DNA of 7,418 nt from Pseudomonadota bacterium (GCA_015222595.1 JADFVP010000122.1:1-7418); one strand, 5' to 3'; shown: positions 1-6,766, counted from the first letter of the stretch. The notes: generated by a model not told the origin, from the sequence alone. Program-made: numbers and translations.

Positions 1-437
1 AGCTTCGACATAAGCGGCATGCGCCGGGCGAGCGCGGCAGAAAAAGAGTCTATGGTCTGCACCTGCAAGCGTGCCGGGTTCTCTACGAGGTCCCACCCAA
101 GTTCGCTGCTTCTCTCGAGCGCCGCGCGCGCATAGTCAAGTTCGGCCCTTGAGTTCTCGTCGTTGCCGACCGTACCTGCCTCGGCCCTGACCAACGCACC
201 GTAGATGCGCTCATGCATCTCGGAGGCAGCCTTTTTAGTAAACGTGATCGCCAGCACCTCTTCGGGGCGACTAACATACGAGAGCGTCAGAAGAAAGCGC
301 TGGATTAGGAGTGCGGTCTTGCCAGAACCTGCCGGGGCCTGCACGATAAAGGAGCGCGACGGGTCTAGCGCCTGTTCCCGCTCTCTCTTATCCGACACTG
401 CTCCGGTATCTCTATTATCTTCAGTATCTTCAGCCAT
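1..437 (-). CDS. UvrD/AddA-like superfamily 1 helicase, N-terminal fragment
   Basis: This is the first 145 codons of a UvrD/RecB/AddA-type helicase; the rest lies beyond the left edge. Translation from the ATG at 437 gives a Walker A motif APAGSGKT (residues 34-41), motif Ia-like TFTKKAASEM (65-74) and QTIDSF (127-132), in the order and spacing of the N-terminal ATPase lobe of this family. The start is supported by AGGGAG just upstream and by a one-base TGATG overlap with the stop of the preceding nuclease gene, which implies translational coupling. In the family the helicase unwinds double-strand DNA ends together with an AddB-like partner, and often carries its own C-terminal nuclease; whether this one does cannot be seen. 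Proteobacteria commonly pair such a helicase with the TIGR03623-type partner found here. The helicase family is certain; the AddA-like role comes from the neighbour. Confidence 0.88.
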   Translation of the reverse strand, partial: MAEDTEDNRDTGAVSDKREREQALDPSRSFIVQAPAGSGKTALLIQRFLLTLSYVSRPEEVLAITFTKKAASEMHERIYGALVRAEAGTVGNDENSRAELDYARAALERSSELGWDLVENPARLQVQTIDSFSAALARRMPLMSK

Positions 438-3235
438 CACTGCTCCCTCTTGGGGCCTTCGTTCAATTCATATCTACGGCAAAGAAGCGTAAGGTCGCAG
501 AAGGCGCACGGGTGGTCGTTGCCTTTGAATGTCGCATCCGGGGCCACGCGCGCCACGCCCTCGGCAAACTCCTCTGCTATTTTTTCGAGTGTCTCTTTCC
601 ACCGCGCCTCAAGGTCGGCCCAGCTCTCCACGCCTTCTATCTTTTCCGTCCACCCGTCCGCGCCGACCGGCTTTACTCCCGGCAGCTCCACACCGTCCTT
701 CACTACGCCGACGAACCTCGTGCCCTTCAGTTTGACTCGCGCAAAGGCGATGGCATCGAAGCCGCCAACAAGGTTGTAGAGAAGCAGCTGCGGCTCCTTG
801 GGCCTGTCCGGCAACCAGAAGTCGCGCTTGCACTCCCCTGTCTTGTAATCTATTATCAGCTCGCCTCCGCCCCGAAGAGTATCTATGCGGTCGAAGCGGG
901 TCTTGAGCTTCAGCCCCCCGACCGTAATCTCTTCCGAGCACTCCGTGGCCTTGACGCTAAAACTCTCGCGCTTTAGCTCCAGGGCCAACCACTCTCCAAG
1001 AAGAGCCTCGACGCGCACGGCCTCAAGCTCAAGGTAACCTGCGGGAAGCCCGCGCCCCTTGCCTTCCATCGCCCTCGCTACGGCCCCTGACACAAGAGCA
1101 GCTAGCGTTCCATCTGACGCGGCCTCAGCTAACGTTGCCGAGTCTTTGACCTCGCGCCAGAAAAGTTTAAGCGCCTCGTGAACGGTGTTGCCCCTGTCCA
1201 TAGAGTCGAAGCCGGGCTCGACAACGCTTATGGAGCGCGCCCCAAGCCTGTGCGTTGCAAAGGCCTTGAACGGGCAGGCCGACTGGTCTTTAATTATCGT
1301 GGTACCGCCGCGAAGGTTCGCCCGCTCAGACTCCGTCAGTCCCACACTCTGTACTGTTGGTAGCTCTTCGAGCAGCCCTGCTCCTCCTGCTGCGTGGAGC
1401 CTTTCTTTTATAGAGCTGCCTGCTTCTTCTACAGCCTTCTCATCAACACTGACTAATGTGCACTCTTTTACCCCCAGCAGCGGACTCACGCTCTGATCGA
1501 CACCTGTGAAGGTGCGCGCATAGCTCGCCTCCACTCTCGCCCCGCTCTTCAACACACGCGTTGCGACCGTAGCGGCAAACCGGTGCACGCGCTCAGGGGT
1601 CGAGTCCTGAAAGCCCAGCTCCTTTTGTACCTCAAGCGGGATAAAGGGATTTGGAGTTCTAGATGCAGGCAGCGCCGTAGAGTCCGCGCCTAAGAGCAGT
1701 AGATGGTCGAAGGTAAAGCCTGCGGCCTCGAAGAGGCCGAGCACCTGAACCGACGAGTCGGGACTCTCGATCTGATGGATAGCTCCGGCGGCAAGCCTCT
1801 TTAACTGCGCGTACGCCTCGCGGCGCGAGATGGGTCCAAGCGTGTCGTCGAAGGCGGAGAAGTCGCCGAGCACCGACCTCCACGCCTCCACCAGTTGGTA
1901 CTCGGCGCTAGAGAGCACGGAGCCTGCAACGGGCCAGCCAAGAACGTCAAGAAGCGTTGCGAACGCGTCGGCCCAGTATCCCGGTAGCTCAAGTGAGTCG
2001 GTCTCTTGAAGCAACTCTATCCACTTCTCGAGCTTCCGAACGGCTCCGGCGAGAACTCCACCCTCAGGGGCCCGTAACTCCATCGCCCTCTTTAGCCCGA
2101 CGAGCGAAAGCGCACCGAACTTGTCTCTCTTTAGCTCAGCGTCAAAGAGCGCGGCGGCGGCATAACTTTCTCTGTTATAAGAGAAGGGGGGCGAGAAGAG
2201 CAAAGAGGTGAAAGACCAGAGAGTGTCGCCGGGTGCGTGGATAGAGAGCAGTGCGAGGGCTGAGCGAACGAGCGGGGCGTCGGTAAGTGGCGCGCCGAGT
2301 GATACGTTAAAGACCCCGGACGGCTCTTGCCCCGGCAGAACGGACTTCGGGTCAAGCTCTGCCGCGAACTCCGAGAGCACGGTTGCGCGGTATCTCTGCA
2401 AGTCCGGCACAACGACGCCTATAGTGCCGCAGCCGCTACCCTCTTTTTGGAACTTTCTATCTGCTAGCCTCGCCCTTACCCATCTGGCCGCAGCGCGCAC
2501 CTCGCTCACTTCGTCCGCATACTCGCGTACGAGCATCGGGCCGAACGCCATTTCTTCAGTTGCGAGCGTCATTGTATCGGCCCCGATGTTCTCTACCTTG
2601 ACTCCTGCGCTTTTCAGAGCGGAAAGGAGCAGACGAACGGACGGGGTTAGCGAATCGATGCCGACTATAAAAACGGATTCCGGAAGGCCGTTCGCGATTG
2701 CTCCGCACTCCTTTATAACGTCAACGACACGAGACTTAAGCATGCTTTTATCGATAAAGCCGAGCGCGGCTAGCCGTTCTGTATACGCACCTACCCAGGC
2801 CTTAAAGGCCTTCGACTCTACGCTTAGATAAAGCTCAGGGCCGAGCCCGTCTATTGTGACGCAGTACTCGGCCATCAGCTTATAGGCGCTATAAGAGGTC
2901 TCTGCGACTCCTTGAGCATAGAGCACTCTCTGCGCTGAAGCCGTGCAACCGCTCTCTACTATGCTCATCCAGAGCGCGCGCGAGCGCGCCGCACCTAGGA
3001 GCGAAACCGGCTCCTTTAAACCCGCCCGGGATCCCGTTCTGCGCGCCTCTCGCCATAACCGCTCCGTCCATGCGCCTACCGGCATTACGCGCGGGGTCTC
3101 CCATGCGCTCTTTCCGGCCGCCTGCTCCGCAGAGTTGTACGCGCTGTGGATATGCTTCGACAGACGCCTGTTAACGGTAAGAACGGTCGCGCCTTCGCGC
3201 AGAGCCTCTACAATTTTTTCGAGCCATCCGGCCAT
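437..3235 (-). CDS. AddB-like PD-(D/E)XK nuclease with Fe-S cysteines (probable DNA repair protein, TIGR03623-like)
   Basis: This 932-residue cytoplasmic protein has the size and layout of the AddB-related 'probable DNA repair protein' family. Residues 1 to about 640 resemble the inactivated helicase-like part of AddB/RecC: no Walker A motif is visible near the N terminus, and a segment containing LGLFEAAGFTFDHLLLLGAD is typical of AddB/RecC. The C-terminal RecB-type nuclease domain shows GNTVHEAL (His686), RFDRID (Asp784), IIDYKTG (Asp796, Lys798) and a QLLLY motif (Gln816, Tyr820). Four cysteines, C654 and C910-x2-C913-x5-C919, match the 4Fe-4S staple of AddB nucleases. The ATG at 3235 follows a weak GAGAG ribosome site and a predicted promoter. 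It overlaps the helicase gene by one base, so the two probably form an end-processing complex for double-strand-break repair. The nuclease and Fe-S calls are strong. The exact complex (AddAB or a sister system) is inferred. Confidence 0.9.
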   Translation of the reverse strand: MAGWLEKIVEALREGATVLTVNRRLSKHIHSAYNSAEQAAGKSAWETPRVMPVGAWTERLWREARRTGSRAGLKEPVSLLGAARSRALWMSIVESGCTASAQRVLYAQGVAETSYSAYKLMAEYCVTIDGLGPELYLSVESKAFKAWVGAYTERLAALGFIDKSMLKSRVVDVIKECGAIANGLPESVFIVGIDSLTPSVRLLLSALKSAGVKVENIGADTMTLATEEMAFGPMLVREYADEVSEVRAAARWVRARLADRKFQKEGSGCGTIGVVVPDLQRYRATVLSEFAAELDPKSVLPGQEPSGVFNVSLGAPLTDAPLVRSALALLSIHAPGDTLWSFTSLLFSPPFSYNRESYAAAALFDAELKRDKFGALSLVGLKRAMELRAPEGGVLAGAVRKLEKWIELLQETDSLELPGYWADAFATLLDVLGWPVAGSVLSSAEYQLVEAWRSVLGDFSAFDDTLGPISRREAYAQLKRLAAGAIHQIESPDSSVQVLGLFEAAGFTFDHLLLLGADSTALPASRTPNPFIPLEVQKELGFQDSTPERVHRFAATVATRVLKSGARVEASYARTFTGVDQSVSPLLGVKECTLVSVDEKAVEEAGSSIKERLHAAGGAGLLEELPTVQSVGLTESERANLRGGTTIIKDQSACPFKAFATHRLGARSISVVEPGFDSMDRGNTVHEALKLFWREVKDSATLAEAASDGTLAALVSGAVARAMEGKGRGLPAGYLELEAVRVEALLGEWLALELKRESFSVKATECSEEITVGGLKLKTRFDRIDTLRGGGELIIDYKTGECKRDFWLPDRPKEPQLLLYNLVGGFDAIAFARVKLKGTRFVGVVKDGVELPGVKPVGADGWTEKIEGVESWADLEARWKETLEKIAEEFAEGVARVAPDATFKGNDHPCAFCDLTLLCRRYELNEGPKREQ

Positions 3236-3281
3236 ACGGTTCTCTCGTTAACTATAACCCTCATCTTAATTCAGCCCCCTG

Positions 3282-3310
3282 ATTAAAGCAATTTACTCTC
3301 CATTACTCAA
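3282..3310 (-). promoter_or_regulatory. Predicted sigma-70 promoter of the AddB-like/helicase operon
   Basis: On the minus strand, TTGAGT (3305-3310) and TTTAAT (3282-3287) are separated by exactly 17 bases. They match the -35 and -10 consensus at 4/6 and 5/6. Transcription would start near 3275 and leave about 40 nt of leader before the ATG at 3235. The site lies between the terminator of the upstream operon and the first repair gene, where a promoter is needed. It was found by eye and is not experimentally supported. Confidence 0.5.
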
Positions 3311-3396
3311 CGCTTTTCATATCTAAGGGGAAAGGGGCAGAAAGGTTGCAAGACGGAAGGTGCGGACACTGTTGCTATAACTTTAATATAACGCAT

Positions 3397-3436
3397 AAAA
3401 AAAAGGTTCGGGGCGGCATAATGCCGCCCCGAACCT
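3397..3436 (-). terminator. Strong intrinsic terminator of the ncgABC-nirK-like operon
   Basis: A perfect 16-bp inverted repeat (3404-3419 and 3421-3436, GC-rich, around a single central base) is followed in the minus direction by a run of eight T residues (complement of A3397-3404). It lies 38 nt after the nirK stop codon. It closes the copper/cytochrome operon and separates it from the repair operon. There is no U-tract on the plus-strand side, so termination is expected only for leftward transcripts. Confidence 0.92.
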
Positions 3437-3449
3437 AATCGAACTCTTG

Positions 3450-3480
3450 CAAGTAAGTGGACTGAAAAACAGCTTACTTG
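3450..3480. repeat. 8-bp inverted repeat overlapping the nirK stop codon
   Basis: CAAGTAAG (3450-3457) and CTTACTTG (3473-3480) are perfectly complementary across a 15-nt loop. The right arm contains the nirK TAA stop (3474-3476). In the transcript this would be a weak AT-rich hairpin just before the main terminator. It could help protect the 3' end, or it may be chance. Confidence 0.4.
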
Positions 3481-4418
3481 ACTACAAGGTTGCCGTTCTT
3501 GCCGAGCTTCTCCTCTTCGGCAGTAAGCTCGTTCTTGAAGACGATTACCGCTATGCCGCCAGTGAGTGCGCCCTTTAGCGAGTGGGTCACGAGCGCGTTA
3601 CCGCCCTCGACAGGAGAGATGAGGTCGAAGGTAGAGGCGTCACCCGGACCGACCGTATAGGTCTGCACGCCGGTAAGCTCGTTCTTCGGGTTGCCAGAGA
3701 TGTAGACATTCTCCCAGATTCCGGCTATTGGGTGGAAGGCCGAGAACTCATGCGGGCCAGCGTTGGCAAAGTAGATCCTTACCCTCTCGCCCGGCTTTGC
3801 AACCAACATGTTGCCCGACGCCTTGGGGTCGTGCACAGGGTCGTAACGGAAGGCGCGACCATTGAAGACTACGTGCTTAAAGGGAGCCTCTTGCAGGGTC
3901 TCGGGGTTCTCATACACTTCGGACTGCACAAGCACATACTCCCTGTCGGCCTTCGGACGCGTGTCGTTTTTGGGATCTACGATTATTACGCCGAACATGC
4001 CGCGAGAGATATGCTCCTGCATCGGAGAGGCGCCGCAGTGGTAGAAGAAGATTCCCGGCTTGGTGGCCTTGAACTTGAACTTCTTTGTCTTGCCCGGCTT
4101 GATCGGTGCAAACTCGCTCAGCACGTTAACGCGCGCAGCGTGAAAGTCCATTGAGTGCGAGTTCTTGTTGCTCTTGTCGTTTGTCAGAATAAAGTCTACC
4201 GTGTCGCCTTCGGTCACACGAACTACGGGGCCGGGTATCTGGCCGTCGAAAGTGAAGGCCCTTGTGATAGAGCCCGCGTTGTCGTACTTCCAATCGATCT
4301 CTTTACTCGTAAGCTTCACCTTAACGGTCTTCGCGTCCGCCACAGAACTGAAAGCTACGACTCCGAGCGTAAAGGCCACAAAGAGCGCAATTGATAAAAA
4401 TAGTTTCATTCCTCTCAT
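3474..4418 (-). CDS. nirK: Copper-containing nitrite reductase (NirK), periplasmic
   Basis: This 314-residue exported two-cupredoxin protein reduces nitrite to nitric oxide. A signal peptide covers about residues 1-29 (likely cleavage after VADA). Type 1 copper ligands are His88, Cys128, His136 and Met141. Type 2 ligands are His93, His127 and, in domain 2, His279 (in LVTHS), which in NirK trimers comes from the neighbouring subunit. The catalytic Asp91 (in MDFHAA) and His229 (in SAFHPIAG) are both present. The Cys-x7-His-x4-Met loop resembles AniA-type (class II) enzymes rather than the classical x8 loop. The start at 4418 is chosen because AAGGAGG sits 9 nt upstream and the signal peptide begins directly; an in-frame ATG at 4475 would add 19 Lys/Arg-rich residues and overlap the previous gene. 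It is the last gene of the operon, 49 nt after the monoheme cytochrome, and is followed by a strong terminator. The main alternative is another two-domain copper oxidase, but the Asp/His pair and domain-2 His favour NirK. Confidence 0.85.
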   Translation of the reverse strand: MRGMKLFLSIALFVAFTLGVVAFSSVADAKTVKVKLTSKEIDWKYDNAGSITRAFTFDGQIPGPVVRVTEGDTVDFILTNDKSNKNSHSMDFHAARVNVLSEFAPIKPGKTKKFKFKATKPGIFFYHCGASPMQEHISRGMFGVIIVDPKNDTRPKADREYVLVQSEVYENPETLQEAPFKHVVFNGRAFRYDPVHDPKASGNMLVAKPGERVRIYFANAGPHEFSAFHPIAGIWENVYISGNPKNELTGVQTYTVGPGDASTFDLISPVEGGNALVTHSLKGALTGGIAVIVFKNELTAEEEKLGKNGNLVVK

Positions 4419-4427
4419 ACTGTTACT

Positions 4428-4434
4428 CCTCCTT
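4428..4434 (-). promoter_or_regulatory. Strong Shine-Dalgarno that sets the nirK start
   Basis: AAGGAGG on the minus strand lies 9 nt before the ATG at 4418. It is the best ribosome site in the operon. It lies inside the reading frame of the longer candidate starting at 4475, so it decides in favour of the shorter protein and shows that nirK has its own strong initiation site rather than depending on overlap coupling. Confidence 0.8.
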
Positions 4435-4467
4435 CTACTGGTTTTTTTCTTTTCGTTAAGTTTGACT

Positions 4468-4869
4468 TCAACCACTGCACTTACAGAGTACCCGCAGATG
4501 CTCTACAAGCGCATCCAACTCCTTATCACTAAATGTCGACCGCCACGGCGGCATAAGCACCGACTTGGAGACAGCGAGTCCCCCTTCGGAAATGGCCTTC
4601 CTGAGCTGCGCGTCGGAGATGGCGCTCATCCCCTCTGCGTCCGTATGGTCTCTCGGCTGCACGTTCATCGACTCTGTGTTAACCCCGCCCCCGGCCCCGT
4701 TCACCCCGTGGCACTGTGCGCAGTAAGTTCTGTAATTATCTTTCGCCGTGGCTCCTGTTGCCGCTCCAGGCGTGGTCGTTATCAAAGCCACCGCTCCCAA
4801 TACGCAGAAGAACAGAGCCAAGCCCGAAGATCGGAACGTGTGTCTAAACAGCCTGAACGGTCCGTTCAT
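4468..4869 (-). CDS. ncgC: Monoheme c-type cytochrome (NcgC-like)
   Basis: This 133-residue class I-type cytochrome c is a probable periplasmic electron carrier for the adjacent NirK. An N-terminal export segment (about residues 1-42, with a hydrophobic core LALFFCVLGAVALI) is followed by the haem site CAQCH (Cys50, Cys53, His54) and a probable axial methionine, Met107, in LMPPW. The helical C terminus ends in the unusual sequence CKCSG, giving a CxC pair (Cys129, Cys131). The ATG at 4869 overlaps the stop of the diheme cytochrome gene by one base (TGATG), with GGAGG 10 nt upstream; a TTG at 4872 would add one residue and has better spacing. Its position between a diheme cytochrome and nirK matches ncgC of Nitrosomonas europaea. 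The cytochrome call is firm; the symbol rests on gene order and product type. Confidence 0.85.
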   Translation of the reverse strand: MNGPFRLFRHTFRSSGLALFFCVLGAVALITTTPGAATGATAKDNYRTYCAQCHGVNGAGGGVNTESMNVQPRDHTDAEGMSAISDAQLRKAISEGGLAVSKSVLMPPWRSTFSDKELDALVEHLRVLCKCSG

Positions 4870-5624
4870 CAATCGTCACCCTCCTCTTCATCTTCAGGTT
4901 CGGGAGCCTCAAGCGAGAGCATATACTTCGTAAGTACCTGCAGAAAATTCTCGCCGAGTTCCTTGTTCGGCATAAAGCTCTTCGGGTCGAAGCTCTGCGG
5001 GTCTTTTAAATAACTGTAGACAAAGTCGGGCTGTAGTCTCTCGCCCGTCGTGTAGACCTCCGGGCCGGTCACCCCACCGTAGCCGGGCTCTATCTCGTGG
5101 CAAGCCAGACAGCCTGAGAACTTGTCGAAGTTCATCTCGCCCATAAAGGCGTCTGCCGGGGCTTCCGTTAGCGCGTTCTTCTTGATCTTCTCTTCATAAG
5201 TCCTGAAGGTCATGAGCGCGGCTGCGACACTCTCTGCCTCGGCTTCTGTGAGCGCGACATGGGCTTTTAGCGCATCCCAGTCCACGGCGTCGTCCGCGCC
5301 ATCTGTAACAACGGTATTTTTAAAGTACCTGAAACCGGCGGGACGAATAGGCTCCGGCCGAGCGAGCCATTTAATGAGCCACTCTTCGTTGTACTTAACT
5401 CCGGCATAGAAGAGGTCAGGGCCCTTTCTGGCGCTAAAACTTTTTAGCGTCGTGGCAGCAGGCCCTTTTATGGCGTGGCAGGTAAAGCATCGGCTTTTCA
5501 GTATAGCCATGCCGTCACTAACGGGCGCGGCCCATGTACTGCCCGCTAAGAGCAGTACCATAGACAGCCCAACCGTAAAGACGACGGTCGCTAAACCCGC
5601 TCTTGCAGTTCTACCTCCCGTCAC
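4869..5624 (-). CDS. ncgB: Diheme c-type cytochrome (NcgB-like) with acidic C-terminal tail
   Basis: This 251-residue exported diheme cytochrome has a signal peptide ending near residue 33 (GSTWAA). Haem site 1 is CFTCH (Cys46, Cys49, His50) and haem site 2 is CLACH (Cys172, Cys175, His176). Haem 2 has a likely axial methionine, Met218, in SFMPN. Haem 1 has no obvious methionine in the expected place: the region around residues 90-103 has RPAGFRY instead, leaving Met138 or His122 as candidates. The C-terminal 13 residues contain 9 Asp/Glu. The start is a GTG at 5624 that overlaps the oxidase stop by four bases (GTGA), with GAGGAG 6 nt upstream. It probably relays electrons in the periplasm within the same operon as the oxidase and NirK. 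The assignment as ncgB rests on diheme type and position; the cytochrome call itself is firm. Confidence 0.85.
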   Translation of the reverse strand: MTGGRTARAGLATVVFTVGLSMVLLLAGSTWAAPVSDGMAILKSRCFTCHAIKGPAATTLKSFSARKGPDLFYAGVKYNEEWLIKWLARPEPIRPAGFRYFKNTVVTDGADDAVDWDALKAHVALTEAEAESVAAALMTFRTYEEKIKKNALTEAPADAFMGEMNFDKFSGCLACHEIEPGYGGVTGPEVYTTGERLQPDFVYSYLKDPQSFDPKSFMPNKELGENFLQVLTKYMLSLEAPEPEDEEEGDD

Positions 5625-6712
5625 TTGGTGCTCCTCTTGCGCTTCTGTCTCTTCTTGCGCTTCTTCTTTATCGGCTTGCCCTTGTGGCCGTCGTGGTTGA
5701 AGAGGCCGTAGCCCTCCTTAAGAGACTCCTGATAAAAGAAGTTCGGGTCGTAGACCTTGCCCTTCCACGCGTACCAGTCGTCGTCGCGCTGAATAGACTC
5801 GTACTCTATTATCGTGATCGGCCCGCCCGGATACTTGCCCTTGTTGGTCACATGCACGTCTACGTGGTCGTGGACGATGAAGCGGCCCGGGTTGTTCGCC
5901 TCAAAGACGATGTCGTACCTCTCGCCCGGAGCCACGCTGATGGTGTCGGCCTGGTAAGGGGATGGAAGCGGAAAACCGTCCTTATGCGTTACGGTAAAGT
6001 GGTGGCCGTGCGTATGGAGCGAGTGCGTCTCGCCGCCGGCCCCGTAGAGCCTGAAGCGGACGACGTCGCCCTTGTCAACGCGTATAGGCTGGGTGTTCGG
6101 AAAGGCGCGCCCGTTCATCGCAAAGTAGTCGGGCACGTCTGTGGGCAGGCCGCCGAAACCGGGTTTCTCGGCCCATGCCGAGGCGTAGGAGCTGAACATC
6201 ATCACATACTCCTTGTTCGGCTTAAGTTTTTTGATGATAGGCGCAGTCTCTTTCGGGTCTACGATAAGCGGGCCCCACATGCCCCTGTAGGCCACATGCT
6301 CGTTAACAGAGACATGGCAGTGATACCAGAGAGAGCCGGTCGGGTCGGCTATGAACTTATAGGTGAAGGACTTGCCGGGCTTGATATCGGTCTGCGTGAC
6401 GTTCGGAACCCCGTCGTTCTCCCATGTATTATAGATACCGTGCCAGTGGACGGTATGCGGAAGCGACGTAAGGTTCGTTACCTCTATCTCGACCTCATCT
6501 CCCTCCTCTACATGAATGAGAGGGCCCGGAACCTGTCCGTTAAAGCCGAAGACCGTATAGGTGAGCTGCGGGTGAACCTCTATCGTCACCTCCTCTATGC
6601 TCATCTTGAAGGCCCGCTTTGCGGCCTCAGCCCGTGTCGGAAACGCTATGGCGAGTGCCATGACGGTAAGCATTACAAGAATAAAGAGACTGCGCTGCCC
6701 TCTGGAACCCAT
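5621..6712 (-). CDS. ncgA: Two-domain multicopper oxidase, type C (NcgA / blue copper oxidase-like)
   Basis: This 363-residue exported laccase-like copper oxidase has a signal peptide over about residues 1-31 (cleavage near AEA-A). Domain 1 has PHTVHWHG (His86, His89, His91) and YHCHVSVNEHVAYRGM (His131, Cys132, His133, His139, Met145). It therefore holds a full type 1 site plus half of the trinuclear ligands. Domain 2 has HSLHTHGHHF (His230, His233, His235) and HDHVDVH (His281, His283), with no cysteine and hence no type 1 copper. This is the type C two-domain arrangement seen in the blue copper oxidase of Nitrosomonas europaea, where trimers build the trinuclear site between subunits. The protein ends in an unusual basic tail, with 12 Lys/Arg among residues 349-363. 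The ATG at 6712 has GGAGG 8 nt upstream. It is the first gene of the operon and is coupled by GTGA to the diheme cytochrome. The physiological substrate is not evident from sequence. Confidence 0.87.
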   Translation of the reverse strand: MGSRGQRSLFILVMLTVMALAIAFPTRAEAAKRAFKMSIEEVTIEVHPQLTYTVFGFNGQVPGPLIHVEEGDEVEIEVTNLTSLPHTVHWHGIYNTWENDGVPNVTQTDIKPGKSFTYKFIADPTGSLWYHCHVSVNEHVAYRGMWGPLIVDPKETAPIIKKLKPNKEYVMMFSSYASAWAEKPGFGGLPTDVPDYFAMNGRAFPNTQPIRVDKGDVVRFRLYGAGGETHSLHTHGHHFTVTHKDGFPLPSPYQADTISVAPGERYDIVFEANNPGRFIVHDHVDVHVTNKGKYPGGPITIIEYESIQRDDDWYAWKGKVYDPNFFYQESLKEGYGLFNHDGHKGKPIKKKRKKRQKRKRSTK

Positions 6713-6766
6713 ACTCTAACCCTCCGAAATAGTTATATTTACTGTCTGGCAATAAATAAATTAATG

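Noticed and set aside
3450..3480. A second intrinsic terminator after nirK
   Set aside because: The 8-bp stem is AT-rich with a 15-nt loop and has no U-tract on the minus-strand side, and a far stronger terminator follows at 3397-3436.
4419..4475. N-terminal extension of NirK by 19 residues from the ATG at 4475
   Set aside because: It would place a Lys/Arg-rich stretch before the signal peptide, overlap the previous gene and run through the strong ribosome site that serves the ATG at 4418.
4165..5013. 282-codon plus-strand frame across nirK and the two cytochrome genes
   Set aside because: It is antisense to three well-supported genes and has low-complexity Leu and Ser runs with no domain features.
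6732..6754. TATAAC as -10 of the oxidase operon promoter
   Set aside because: Transcription would begin inside or next to the ribosome site, and no fitting -35 lies 16-18 nt upstream.
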